Part shown: piece by piece, positions 53,078-63,900 of the stretch
Position numbering within the stretch: position 1 is the stretch's first letter
How the letters are laid out: every line of letters starts with the position of its first letter
DNA from: Oikopleura dioica
Taxonomy: Eukaryota > Chordata > Appendicularia > Copelata > Oikopleuridae
NCBI GenBank assembly: GCA_907165135.1
Contig: OU015566.1
Span: 746,501-810,500, forward strand
DNA length: 64,000 nt
Reading direction: 5' to 3'
The notes under the pieces: model-generated
What the model saw: the letters and a program-made list of their open reading frames with translations, nothing else
What the model was told of the DNA's origin: nothing
Database searches by the model: none
Made by a program: the position numbers and the translations under genes

Positions 53078-55521
53078 ATGTTTGACAGGAGAGGGTTACC
53101 ACCTAAATTAGAAATTTCATCGAATTCATGTATTAAAAACTCGAAACAGAGAAAAAAGAGAATGCGATTTTTCAATTGGTTCAACTCCAGCTGAAGTTGG
53201 TCCGGGAAAATATGACTTGGATGGTAAACGAAAGGAATACGGTCTTGATTTCTTGAGTTAAATAGTCGTATTGTCGTAAAGATGATTGCTTGTATTTCTT
53301 TGAAGGGGGTAAATCAGAGCAAGTTAATGTTCTTTCATGGTTGAGCTCATGTTTTAATAATACTTGATAAGATCAATCTAACATCGAGTTTGTATTTTCA
53401 TAAATCGAAACCGAGTAAGAAAATAAAAGGAAAGTCAAATGCTTCGTTCGGCATTTCCTCCGAGCGAACTTCCGCCCTGCTCGCTCCAACCTTCAGCCCC
53501 GGGCCTGGGACTTACCTTCCCAAATCCCAATTCGACAAGATTCCGGGCGGCAAGATCGCTTTTCAAAACGGCCCTCGACTCGCTTACACAGGCTCTGTTG
53601 AAAACTCGCCGGCGCCAGATGCGTATTTCAGCGATGAAACGCTTATCGCGAAGAAAATTGAAAAGTCAGCGACGAAAAAAGAGGTGAAAAAGATTGGGGT
53701 TGTGTTCAAGGCGACTGTTGATCCGCCGAGTATTCCTACAGGTCTTATGAATTAAATAGGACTTTGGGAAGAAAAATTTTTAGCGAACTATAGCTTCGGA
53801 TACGAAGTCATCTCTCCATCAATGATAAAACAACAGCCACCACCGAGGAAAGATCAGACTCTTGGTCCAGGCAAGGGCTTTTCATTTGACTCGAAACCCC
53901 CTTTTTCTTGCAGTAAGGAAAATCTCTGAAAGCATATTACTCGCCGAAATTGCACTCACTTCGAGAGGCTCAAGGCTCAAGATGGTCGAAAATGTCCGAA
54001 TCAAGAATTCTAGAAAAGAACCCTCAGTTCCGGTAACTCATGTTCTGTATATTTTTATGAACGTCTAAGAATCAATATGTCAACTCCTGGAATACCAGAA
54101 GAAGAAGAAGATGAGGATGACATCACTCAAGTCGTCTTCAAACCAACTTTTGGAAAACAACCTCGCTTCGCAGAAAAAACTGCTGAAAGTCCTGCTCCAT
54201 CAAAATACAAGTTTGTTTCGAAGAATAATAATAGTCTATCATTTGAAGGCTTGAGAGGTTCGGGGACAAAGTTACAGTCGACTGCCCTTCATCAGCTTTT
54301 CACTCAAAACTCGATCGGTTCAAGGCAAAGATTCCCGAAAATCCTCCTGTTGGCTCATATGATCACAGGTTTTCTTTTGGGCTTGATTCAGAGCGAACTC
54401 TTTTTCAGATCACTTCTTGAAGAAAAAACTTCATTCCGACAAAATGCTGACAAAGCACCATTCGACAGCTCCTCGGTTCGATTCAGGCCGAATTTTACCT
54501 CTCGCGACCTCGGTGAGAAAATATTCTTTTGAGGAGATTTTATGTAATTAAAAACCGGCTACTCAAAAACACTATTGCGCTATCTGTCCTCTAAAGCTAA
54601 TCTTTTTGAGGTTCATTTTTGAAACGCTTCAAGGAACACTGATTTTTTACAGGACTCAATTTTAGGTCCGGCTACGTACAATCCTCCAGCAAACTCGTTT
54701 TCTCTCGCTTCTATTCGGGATGCGATACGGTCGAAAACAATCAAGGGCGGCTTCGGCAGCAATTCTGAGCGAACTTATTCTTATGCTCGATCGAAATCGA
54801 CGAATGATATTCCGAGGCAAAGTTTCTTATAAAAGTACCCCTTCCGATTTCGACTCTAGCCCTGGGCCAGGAGCATATGACATTGGAAAGGCAAAACCGA
54901 AGCAAATCACAACAGGATCAAGCTCTTTTTCATCCCTTTCAAATCGATTCTATTCAATGAAATCTGATGCTCCGCCACCGACTAGCTATTCGGTTGACTA
55001 TCATTCAATAAAATCTGAGGCAAGTAATTAAATAATCATAATTTATTAACGGTAAATCTTTTTCTAAAGGTGATCAAAGGAAGAAAGAAGAAAGCTTTCT
55101 CATCTTCAGTCTCAAGAAAAAATATTTTTCCAGCTTCTGATGATGTCCCAGGTAGAGTTATTCTAGACTCTAGAATCTTCTTCTTTTATTCTTCTCGTTT
55201 TTGAAGTTTATATCTCTATTTTAGGACCTGCTGATTACTTGATCAATTCTGAAAGACCGACTGGTGGGGAGTTTTCCAAGCTGATCAGATTCAAGGTAAC
55301 AAAAACGAATGAAATTTATCTCAACCGTTTTTCAGCCTAACAAGCGATTTACTCCCTCCCCATCAACATACCCGCTGAACGCGATCGAAGAAAGCTCAAC
55401 ACTTTTGAAAAAGAGCTTCAACAAAAAACTCGGCTCTCGACCGGCTCCGATCATCATCCGAGAAGAGCTGACATCTTCAGATATTCCTTCCAACAATTTG
55501 CTAATAAACACTGTGGCATAA
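53078..55521 (+). CDS. Sperm-tail PG-rich repeat (SHIPPO-like) protein
   Basis: First exons 53078-53094 and 53150-53223 give a start reading MFDRRGEKRECDFSIGSTPA then EVGPGKYDLD. Repeats of the STPGR type follow: PTFSPGPGTYLPKSQFDK, APDAYFS, LGPGKSLKAYYSPKLHS (across a GC-AG intron 53871-53917), ESPAPSKYKFVS, IPENPPVGSYDH, ATYNPPANSFS, DSSPGPGAYDIGKAK, APPPTSYSVD, GPADYLINSE, TPSPSTYPLN. Such proteins are microtubule inner proteins or sperm flagellum components. Total length is roughly 600 aa; several joints between 53230-53390 and 54290-54720 are not exact. With the dynein intermediate chain it shows the organism has motile flagella. Confidence 0.8.
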
Positions 55522-55579
55522 TGAAAAAGCTTTTATCCAGTGGTCTAGTAGTGAATCTAGTAGCTTAAATCTTGCTGGA

Positions 55580-56147
55580 TTACACCACTTTTCTCTCAGA
55601 TTTGATCATAATTACAGAATCAGGGCGCCACAGAACGCCCTGGACCAGAAAATCCTTCGATATATAATCGCGTCTACAAATCATTTGCTCCATATCTTTC
55701 TCTTCCTTCTTCGTCGGGATAGGCTCATAGGACCAATGAAGCTTTCTGGATCGCGTATTCTTCTGTTTCTTGCGGGATATTCCGCGGGAACCCGAATCGA
55801 CCTGCAATCTCGATTCCAGCGGCCTCCAAGGTCTTTGGTTGAACAAAAGAATGGCTGCAAGTGCCCAGTTGAACCTCGGCCTCAGTATCATCTTCAGGGA
55901 CAATGGTTAGTTTCTGCTTCTCGTCGATAATTTTTCTGGTCATAATTTTACTTTAGAATCACGCTTAGAATGAAATTTAACTCCAAATTGATCATTAAAA
56001 AAATAATATTAAGGTTTCTGAATCTTCGAACATGCGATCCCAATGGCAAGCTTTTCATCCGCTCTGGGTAAGAGCTTTTCCCCTTTTTATATTCTCTAGA
56101 TAATTCTTTATCTAGAAGAAGCTCTCCGAGGTCAAAAGAATGCATCC
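55580..56147 (-). CDS. Unknown protein, exon structure uncertain
   Basis: Minus-strand segments look coding: MHSFDLGELLLDKELSREYK (ATG about 56145), MTRKIIDEKQKLTIVPEDDT and QPKTLEAAGIEIAGRFGFPR (55943 downward), then SYEPIPTKKEEKDMEQMICR and FLVQGVLWRPDSVIMI, stop at 55580. They lie in two frames and the connecting introns were not resolved. The last part faces the end of the sperm-tail gene, 58 bp away. No family recognised. Confidence 0.4.
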
Positions 56148-56523
56148 CAACTCAGTTTGGCTACGAAAATCACCCGAGCGGAAAATCGAATGATCAAATT
56201 CTCGTCATTACCAAATGCGGCTGTGCATAAAAAAGTTCTTTTGCGAACTGTCAAGATAAATTTAGATTAGCCGTCCCTCTTTTGTGCAGGAATAATACTG
56301 TGTTATTAATACAAAACGAAAAAAACTTGAAATACTCGAAATGTAAAGGGCATTCTTTGAACGTTCAGAAAGTCACATGCTTTGTGAGCTCTAGAAAAGG
56401 CACAAATATCGCTTCCGGCAGTTTCTTTTCCCCACTTTGTATGCAGTTGAAACAAAAAAGAGAGGTCACTCGTGACAAAGTGCTCAATCACTTATTGCAA
56501 AAAAAAAAAGAGAAAAGTAAAAA

Positions 56524-56939
56524 ATGCCGCTCGGTTTTGATGCGAAGACAGTTTGTGTTTCACTTGCTTTAGGAAAGGCTCTGAAAAGATTTTTTTCTTG
56601 ATAAAGAGCTCCTGGTATTTAAAAAGCCTTTTCTAAGCTGGAACCCTCAAAATTGGGCTTTCACTTCGTGAGAATTTAGATTCAGAAGAAATTGCAAAAT
56701 TTCCGGAGCCCCTTAGAAACCAAAGGAACAAGACTGAGAAGACAGAGAACACTGAGAAGTCTATTTCTTCAATTGAAAATCCAAGTGTAGAGATCCTTGA
56801 AAAAGAATTTGAAGCTCATGCCGATGAAAAACTGCAGGCGAAGATCTCAAAAAAGAAACTCCAACGAACTTCGAATCTGAATAAAAGACGAATGTCTTCT
56901 CAGACTACGTATATTGTTCTGCCGCGCAATAATAAATAA
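56524..56939 (+). CDS. Small unknown protein, 116 aa, with GA-AG intron
   Basis: Exons 56524-56572 and 56638-56939 (351 nt) close in frame only if the intron starts GA (TTTAG|GAAAGG...CTAAG|CTGG). The product starts MPLGFDAKTVCVSLALAG and continues IGLSLRENLDSEEIAKFPEP, an acidic and Lys-rich helix (EKEFEAHADEKLQAKISKKK), and RRMSSQTTYIVLPRNNK. AATAAA overlaps the stop codon. No family recognised. Confidence 0.5.
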
Positions 56940-57157
56940 CCAAACGACCATAAAGAGTATTCATTTTCCCTTATTTACGATCTTTTTTATCCATTTTTAT
57001 CGTTTTGGAGAAACTGATCATCCAAAAAAGGCAACTCAACTCAAAAATATTGAACCATAAAAGTAAATACAAGCGAAACGATAAAGAGAAAAGTAAATAT
57101 CGTCGCCACATAATTTCAGCGTGAACAAACGCGCATTTTCCCTTTTTTCAGAGAAAA

Positions 57158-59719
57158 ATGGAGATTGAAAAAGAAGATATTGAAAAATGGCTTGAAGGAT
57201 TCCTCCCGAAATTAAAACGAACAACAAATAGAACAGCTAAGGATCGATTTATTTCATCAGTCGATCGCCAAATTTTTGATGACGATGATTATGCGTTGAA
57301 ATGGGATAAAATTGGTCTCAAACCTGCAAGTGACAATTTTTATTTGAAAAATGAAAACTGGATAGAATATTTTCAACTTTCAACATATCAAAAAGAACTA
57401 GCTGATCAAATTTTTGAGGAAAAAAGGCAGCTTGAGAAAAAAATTCTTGAGAAAAATTCAAAAAGAAAAGAAGATAAGGAAACGAATCTAAGAAAAAGAC
57501 CGCGAAAAGACGATACAAAACTTGAAATTTTGAAAAGATCAGACTTGGAGGACGAAAATGACGAATGGAAACTAGACGGACTGATTAAAAGAAATGAAGG
57601 CGGCGAAGCGATTTTATTGTTTCAAAAATTTAAGGAGGAAGAAGTGGCGATTAGAGTGCAATGCTTCGACCAAGCACTTTTTACAGAGGATTTGCCGAAG
57701 GATAAGATCCACTGTGAGATCAACTTTCATGAGGAATTCGAGAGAACGAAGCCTTTTGAAGAGGACGAAGATGAGACCATGCCGAGGCATGATAATGTCA
57801 TCAAGCATTTCGCCAACATCGAGCTTTTTTACAGTAAAGAAAAGGAGAAAACGGACTGTTTAGGAACAGAGTTGCAAATATTAATTTTTTTCTGCTGAGC
57901 TGAGCTAAGCTGACCAGAGTGAAAATTTCAATGAGCTGAGCAGAGCTGCCCTTTTCAGAGGTCATTTAGCTGAGCTGAGCAGACATTTTTCAATGACGTG
58001 CTTTTTTTAAGGTTACTGTATTTATTTCTCCCACTTACTACTTTGAATACCCAGAACACCATATATATTTGGAATCAGTGCAAAAAATCTAGAAACTTGA
58101 CCATAACCGATTCTCAAAAATCACTCCCGGTTACGATTCTAGAGCCGGAAATGTAAAAATCATGAGCTTACGGTACCTATAGAACCCCTAGACAATGGCA
58201 TATCAAATTGAGTCTTGCGTCATTTTAGATTTGTCTGTGATATAATAAAGGCTAAATGAGCTCTTTGTCGATTCTAGAGCCAGTACCTGATGAAATTTTG
58301 TGATATAGCAACTTCTGATTTTTGAATTTTATCAGTTTTTGCCTCTAGAACCGATTAAAAAAAGCTCATCTTACCTTTATTATATCACAGACAACTCTAA
58401 AATGACGCAAGACTCAATTTGATATGCCATTGTCTAGGGGTTCTATAGGTACCGTAAGCTCATGATTTTTACATTTCCGGCTCTAGAATCGTAACCGGGA
58501 GTGATTTTTGAGAATCGGTTACGGTCAAGTTTCTAGATTTTTTGCACTGATACCAAATATATATGGTGTTCTGTGTGTTCAAAGAAGTAAGTGGGAGAAA
58601 TAAATACAGTAACCTTAAAAAAAGCACGTCAATGGAGCTTAGCTGAGCTTACCAGAACAGACTCCTCTTAGAGCTGAGGTGAGCTGGTCGAGCTAAGCTG
58701 TTTTCTACTGTATTTTTACTAGTAAGTAAGTCCTAGCTGAGCTGGGCTAAGCAAGGCTTGTCCTTAAATCATTGAGCTGAGCTGAGCTGAGTGATAATTG
58801 TCTGAGCTGAGCTGAGCGCCTGCTCAGCTCTCTCAGACGGCTCAGCTTACTTAGCTCAGAATATTTGCAACTCTATTAAGGGTGGATAACGATTATGGAA
58901 AGAGGCGAAATCAGCTTATATAAATATCTTCAGCGGGATGACATTGATATCGACGAGAGGAAGAATATTCTAAAAGGAATTTTAAAAGGATGGAGTTATC
59001 TTCATTCAATCGGCATTGCTCATTATGACATGAAATTGGAAAATATCGTTCTTGTTGACGATGATGGAGAAATGGTACCTAGAATCATTGATTTTGGTTT
59101 ATGCTGGGATACTGGAACACAAGCGGTCAATCAAGGATTCAGAAAGATGGGGTACATACGGAAAGGAAGCAAATATCGCGTTCGAGAAGCTCGATTGGAT
59201 GCTGGAACTCCCGGATTTTGCATCGGAACTCAGATTCATGATGGCTATCATAGGCGGGTGGCTTGGATGAATCTTGCAGTTTTTATTCTTTGCGACTGGA
59301 AAACAGCATGGCTACTTCTTTACGAGCCGGTTAATCATTTGGATGAGGCGGCAAAAGCGATTTTCAACCGATGCAAGAATATTGATGAAAATGATGAATC
59401 TTGTCCAGAAATGGACTTTCCCTGCTTTTATAATCTTTATCAAAACGAAGTGCTGGACTCATCTGATTACACAAGTGCTATTGACAAAATTGAGAAAATC
59501 TTCAGTGTTGCCTTTGACAACAATGAAGCTGAACTCAATTTCGAAGCACCGAATAAGTCTATTTCTACGTCTGTCGTTCGAAGCTCTCTAAAAGAAGACA
59601 TATCGACATGGGAAAGAGTAGGACCCATCGTGGGAAAGCTTGACAAGAGTTACACTGAGCTCTGCGTTCCATTATCAGGAAAAATCTTAAATCGAATCAA
59701 TTGCATGCAAAAAAACTAA
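57158..59719 (+). CDS. Divergent protein-kinase-like gene 1, split by a 1 kb hairpin element
   Basis: 57158-57864 and 58882-59719 join in frame (1545 nt, 514 aa) once the element is omitted. N-terminal ~130 aa: helical, with a long Lys/Glu coiled coil (ELADQIFEEKRQLEKKILEK). Kinase-like domain: glycine-loop remnant (LIKRNEGGEAILLFQK), VAIRVQ where VAIK is expected (the catalytic lysine position is Arg), YLHSIGIAHYDMKLENIVLV (HYD instead of HRD, but the Asp, Lys and Asn are kept), IIDFGLC (DFG intact), LDAGTPGF (activation/P+1 region). The C-terminal ~100 aa are unrecognised. Related to gene 2 at 60916. Possibly a weak or pseudo-kinase. As assembled, the ORF stops at 57898. Confidence 0.8.
57865..58875. 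mobile_element. 1.0 kb hairpin element in a kinase exon
   Basis: The ends mirror each other (CAGAGTTGCAAATATT and AATATTTGCAACTCTA). Just inside are arrays of AGCTGAGCTG-type pentamers. The centre is a nearly perfect ~300-bp inverted repeat (about 58010-58270 against 58365-58625) with a ~95-bp loop. An imperfect 6-bp duplication flanks it (TTTAGG at 57859, TTAAGG at 58876). Excision leaves GACTGTTTAGG|GTGGATAACG, restoring the kinase frame. Confidence 0.85.
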
Positions 59720-59794
59720 CGCGGGTTAACAAAGGGGTATCTAAAGTGTAATATTCCGGTGAATCGTAATGAAATGTATGGCATAGTAACAAAT

Positions 59795-60395
59795 AGTTGG
59801 ATAGCTTAGTGGTAAAGCACTCGACTCATGAGTAGGAGGTCCCAGGTTCGATCCCTGGTCCCAGATGATTTTCGAAAAATTTTTTCAGGCCAAAAAATCA
59901 CTTTTTAACTGTTAGTGCCATCTTCACCGCCGTCTCAAACCGAGTCGAACGGTACAGTCGGAGTCCAAAATAAGGGACACCAAGATAAGGGACTTTTTGG
60001 CTCAAAATGCCGAAAATCAGCGGCAGAAAAAAATCCAATTTAAGGGACTTTCTGAGATTAGTAAGCTTTTTCGGTTAGCTGAGAGCCAAAAATGGTATCA
60101 ATTACCTTGATTTCAACCAGTTTTGCCGCAAACTGAAGTAATTTCCATTTCATTATATGGTTCCCTCTTTCAAAAATGTCATAAAAGCCACAAAAACAAT
60201 GACTTCAGCTTATTTTGCCCCAAAAAATATACTTTGAAAAAATTTGGCAGCGACATATTTTTTGCTTTGATGACCCAATTTAAGGGACTTTTTTCGAAAA
60301 TTTTGGAACAAAAAAAGTCCCTTATTTTGGACTCCGACTGTATATGTTTCCCTTGAAAATTCTAGAGTTTTGGGTACTTCCGGTCAAATTTACGA
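59795..60395 (+). mobile_element. tRNA-derived SINE, interrupted by a mariner-type MITE
   Basis: 59795-59866 is tRNA-like: box A TAGCTTAGTGGTAAAGC, a CAT anticodon region (GACTCATGAG), box B GGTTCGATCCC and a perfect T stem (CCAGG/CCTGG). The acceptor and anticodon stems pair poorly, so it is a SINE head rather than a tRNA gene. The body (GATGATTTTCGAAAAATTTT, then AAAAATCACTTTTTAACTG and GTGCCATCTTCACCGCCG) recurs in the large palindromic element (13214-13350; 16620-16750). Confidence 0.75.
59955..60340. mobile_element. 386-bp mariner-type MITE (TA target)
   Basis: TA at 59953-59954 and 60341-60342; TIRs CAGTCGGAGTCCAAAATAAG and CTTATTTTGGACTCCGACTG, with GGGAC/GTCCC next. CAGT ends and TA duplication are typical of Tc1/mariner. 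It sits inside the SINE body: the uninterrupted body is seen at 13.3 kb. Subrepeats TTTAAGGGACTTTTT lie inside. Confidence 0.85.
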
Positions 60396-60454
60396 AATTC
60401 TAGTTTTCCACTGCACATTAGGTTTTCCGCCCCCAAGTCGCAAACCTAACAAAA

Positions 60455-60675
60455 GAATCACACGGCTGATTTAACATATTGACCAGTCAGAGCGTGAAGG
60501 AAATACTTATGAATCAGCCCAGTCGTTATTGAACGACCCTCTTGTACAGATTATCTCGAGTCTTGGGTCTCCGGACCTGGAGAATTCTCATCAAGAAGCG
60601 TTATTCTGCCCTCTGATTGGTCAATTATGAAAATCAGCCCGGTCGTTGTTAAAAGAAACCCTTGAAGAATGACCT
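60455..60675. mobile_element. Degenerate MITE related to 28040-28156
   Basis: Contains GGCTGATTTAACATATTGAC and CCAGTCAGAGCG on one side, and CTCTGATTGGTCAATTATG with AAATCAGCCCGGTCGTTG on the other, in opposite orientation. GAACGACCCTCTTGTA matches the family end. Probably two partial copies. Confidence 0.5.
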
Positions 60676-60915
60676 TTGGTTTTTGGGATCAATACCAGCT
60701 ACAGTCGGAAAATTATAAATGAAATGATAAAGAGTTAAAGATTCCTCTGAGCTTGCTCATTATTTCATCATGAGATACTAAATCTCAAAGAAGACATTGA
60801 AAGTGAAAGCGGAAAAAATCTCTTTTCTCTGGATAATATTCTCCGAATTTTCATTTTGATTTGCTGTCCGAAGTTTTTGGGCGGTCTTGGACACCGCGGA
60901 AACGAAACAAGCTCT

Positions 60916-63900
60916 ATGCTGGACATCGAGAGCATTCTAGAGCGGTTTACAAGAAAAACTCATCTTTTGGAAGAAGGTTGGCGAATTATTGCAAAGCAGC
61001 TCTTGCCACACAAAATTCAAGCTGATTACGAAGTTGATTTTGGTTCCGTTGACCTGACTTCATTGGTTGTTTCTGAAGCTCATTTTCCCGTATCAGTAAC
61101 CGGAATGTACTATTCTGAAGATGGAATAAATACGCACCAGCTAATACTTCAACAAATCGAAGAAGGGTATTTTGTTCTTACTCTTCGAGCTGATCAAGAT
61201 CCGAAAAAGGGTTCAATTCGGATTCCGGTTCAGAACAGATTCTTTTTGAACTCCGAGGACGAGCTTGAAGACTATCCAAATCAAAATATTGATGCATTTT
61301 ATGGTGATCCTAGCGGGATAGAGCAAGAAACTTGGTACATTTTCCCAACCGCTTATTTCTTGAAAATCGATAAAATTAACAGAAAGCCGATTGAAGAAAA
61401 AATACGAAAATTCAATGACGCTTCAATTGACATGCTTTCTCGAGTTTATACCAAGCGATTTTCTGATTATACTGACGATGCGATGCCGTACTTGCTCAAT
61501 TGTCTTGAAAGAACTGAAGCATTCGACTGGAAATTTGTCAAATTCGAACGAAACTCTGATATCATGCAAGTCACGATGCCCGATGACACGAAAAAAAAAC
61601 TCAAACTCACCCCAATCATGAAAGAAATCATCAAAGATCTTGAACAGAAAAATCATCCAAAGCTTTATGGACCACCCTTGAGTCGAGAGGATTTGAAACG
61701 AGTCCAGTCGTTCTTTTTGATCGAAACTGTTGAAGATGTCGTCGAAATAGAAATGCAGAATCAGAAATGGGAAACAGCCTATATTTTCGAGCGGAACAAA
61801 ACTCTTTATCTCAAGATTCGTGGCAGAGAGAGTACGAGAGAATTTCCTCTTTCAAAAGAACAGGCCCTCGTTTTCACAGACTACAAAGAAGAATTCCAAG
61901 GAGAAGCGATCATCAGCAAGACTTTGATTGATCGAGGAGGAGAGGGTCTCGTGATGGAAATGGAAGTTGATGGAGTAACTTACGCTGCAAAAGCTCATCT
62001 CTTTGATCTTTCGATTCTAAGCCATGGGAAGAAAGTCACGGACTATATAATTGACACTGATATTTGTAAGTTCGAAATTAACGAAAAAAACATTTTTTTT
62101 GAGAAATTATTTCAAAATTTTTTAGTTGATGATCCTCGAAACGACCTTGTCCAACACAGAAACATCATCAAGCATGTTGCCAATTCACGAATTTTCCACA
62201 AAGACGACATCGAGCGAACTGACTGTTTGGGCTGGATAACATTTATGCCCAAAATGAAGCAGAATTTGTGGAGAGCGCTCGAAAATGCAGAACTTGGACC
62301 TGACGAGAGAAAGCGTATTGCCCGATCGATTTTTGAAGGAAAGCGATTTTTGCTGGAAGAGTATCGCATCGTTCAAACTGACTTGAAAGCGTCAAATATG
62401 TTTGTGACTTATGATGATTCAGCAATTAAAATTGGAGATTTCGGCCTTGTTATCGGTCAAGGCGACCAAGTTCATGGCAGTTATCAGATAAGATGTCACA
62501 AGAAAGAGAGTATTTGGACAAGAAAACTCGGATATCGGTAAGGATCAAAAACATAATTTCTCAAATATCCATTTGACCACCACTCGATCAAATTACCAGA
62601 CACTACGGGGCGGGGGGTGGTGTCTGGAATCGACGTAAATTTCTACGTGGACGGTGGTATGCGGTCCCCTGGGTTTTCAAACCCAGAGTCGCAAAATGCC
62701 CAGCCTGGGTTAACCAGTCCCAGATTGTCAAATTCATCAGCCTGGGTTTTTCAAAACCCAGGCTCGCCACTTCTGAGAGTCTAGATTTGGCAAACCATGC
62801 ATGGATGAAAACAGATTTTAATATGTCTACAAACAGAAATTCTGCCTATACTCTGCGATTTTGGCCCGAGGAACATTCAGCACTAAAGCTTATTGGTACT
62901 GGCAACACCGTTAATGGCCTTCTTAGTGAAGGCGCGAAAGGAGAAACAATTGACTAGCTTAAGATTGAATTTTCCTATCGAATCAGGCGCGGAGCGCACT
63001 CCAGTCGTATTTTTTTGCCTTCTCACATTTTTCTGGACTATATTTTGAGCTGACAGTACAAATTAGTACCGGTAGTTTAGTCAGGCTAAGGTAAGCTAAG
63101 GCCACATAAAACCAGATGATCAGGATTCACACAAATCTGAACATTTTCTGAACAAAACCCAGGCTCAACGATTTTGTGTCCTGGGATTAGAAAACCCAGG
63201 CTAGACACTTTTGCGACTCTGGGTTTGAAAACCCAGGTGACCGCCTACAACCTACGTGGACGGCTCCTCAGCAGCTGATTGACAGATAAGCTGAATCCGG
63301 GCTTCTGATTGGTTAAAAACTTTCCCGCAAAATTTGTCGAGATTTTTTTTCGGTTCAATACACCCGTGGGGCACCATTTTGTCAGCCCTGTTTCACTGTT
63401 AAATTCTTCTTTAGACGACCCCATGAAAAATTTCTCAACGAAGAAAGGCTTCTTTCTGGTACCCCTGGATTTACCTACAGCAAGGCATTGAACAATCAGC
63501 CAGTCGCTGTCTCTCCCTTTAGGAGGCTTCTGATCTTCCTTACCTGTGAATGGTTCACTGCTTGGAACATCAATTTTTTCACATCAATCCCTCTTGAAAC
63601 GATCAAATTCAACTTTCAACAATGTGGACTTGATTTCGAAGTTTTCCTTGCCCCGCTACGCCTTCATGAGAAAGATGCCAAAATCGACATTCTGCAAATG
63701 AAATTCGGCCAAGCGACGGATCCACACCGCTCAAGAATGCGAATGATTCACGAAGTCATGAAAATGAACCGAGTGGTTCAAATAAGCCTCGACTCTTTTG
63801 GACAACAAATTGAAATTTCCAACAGAACCGCGAAATCGGTCGAGATGCTGAAATGGAAAGAAGATCTTTCAAGACACAATTCTTATGATTTCCAAAATGT

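Noticed and set aside
59795-59866. Functional tRNA-Met gene
   Set aside because: A and B boxes and T stem are good, but acceptor and anticodon stems do not pair and it is fused to a repeated body; better explained as a SINE head.
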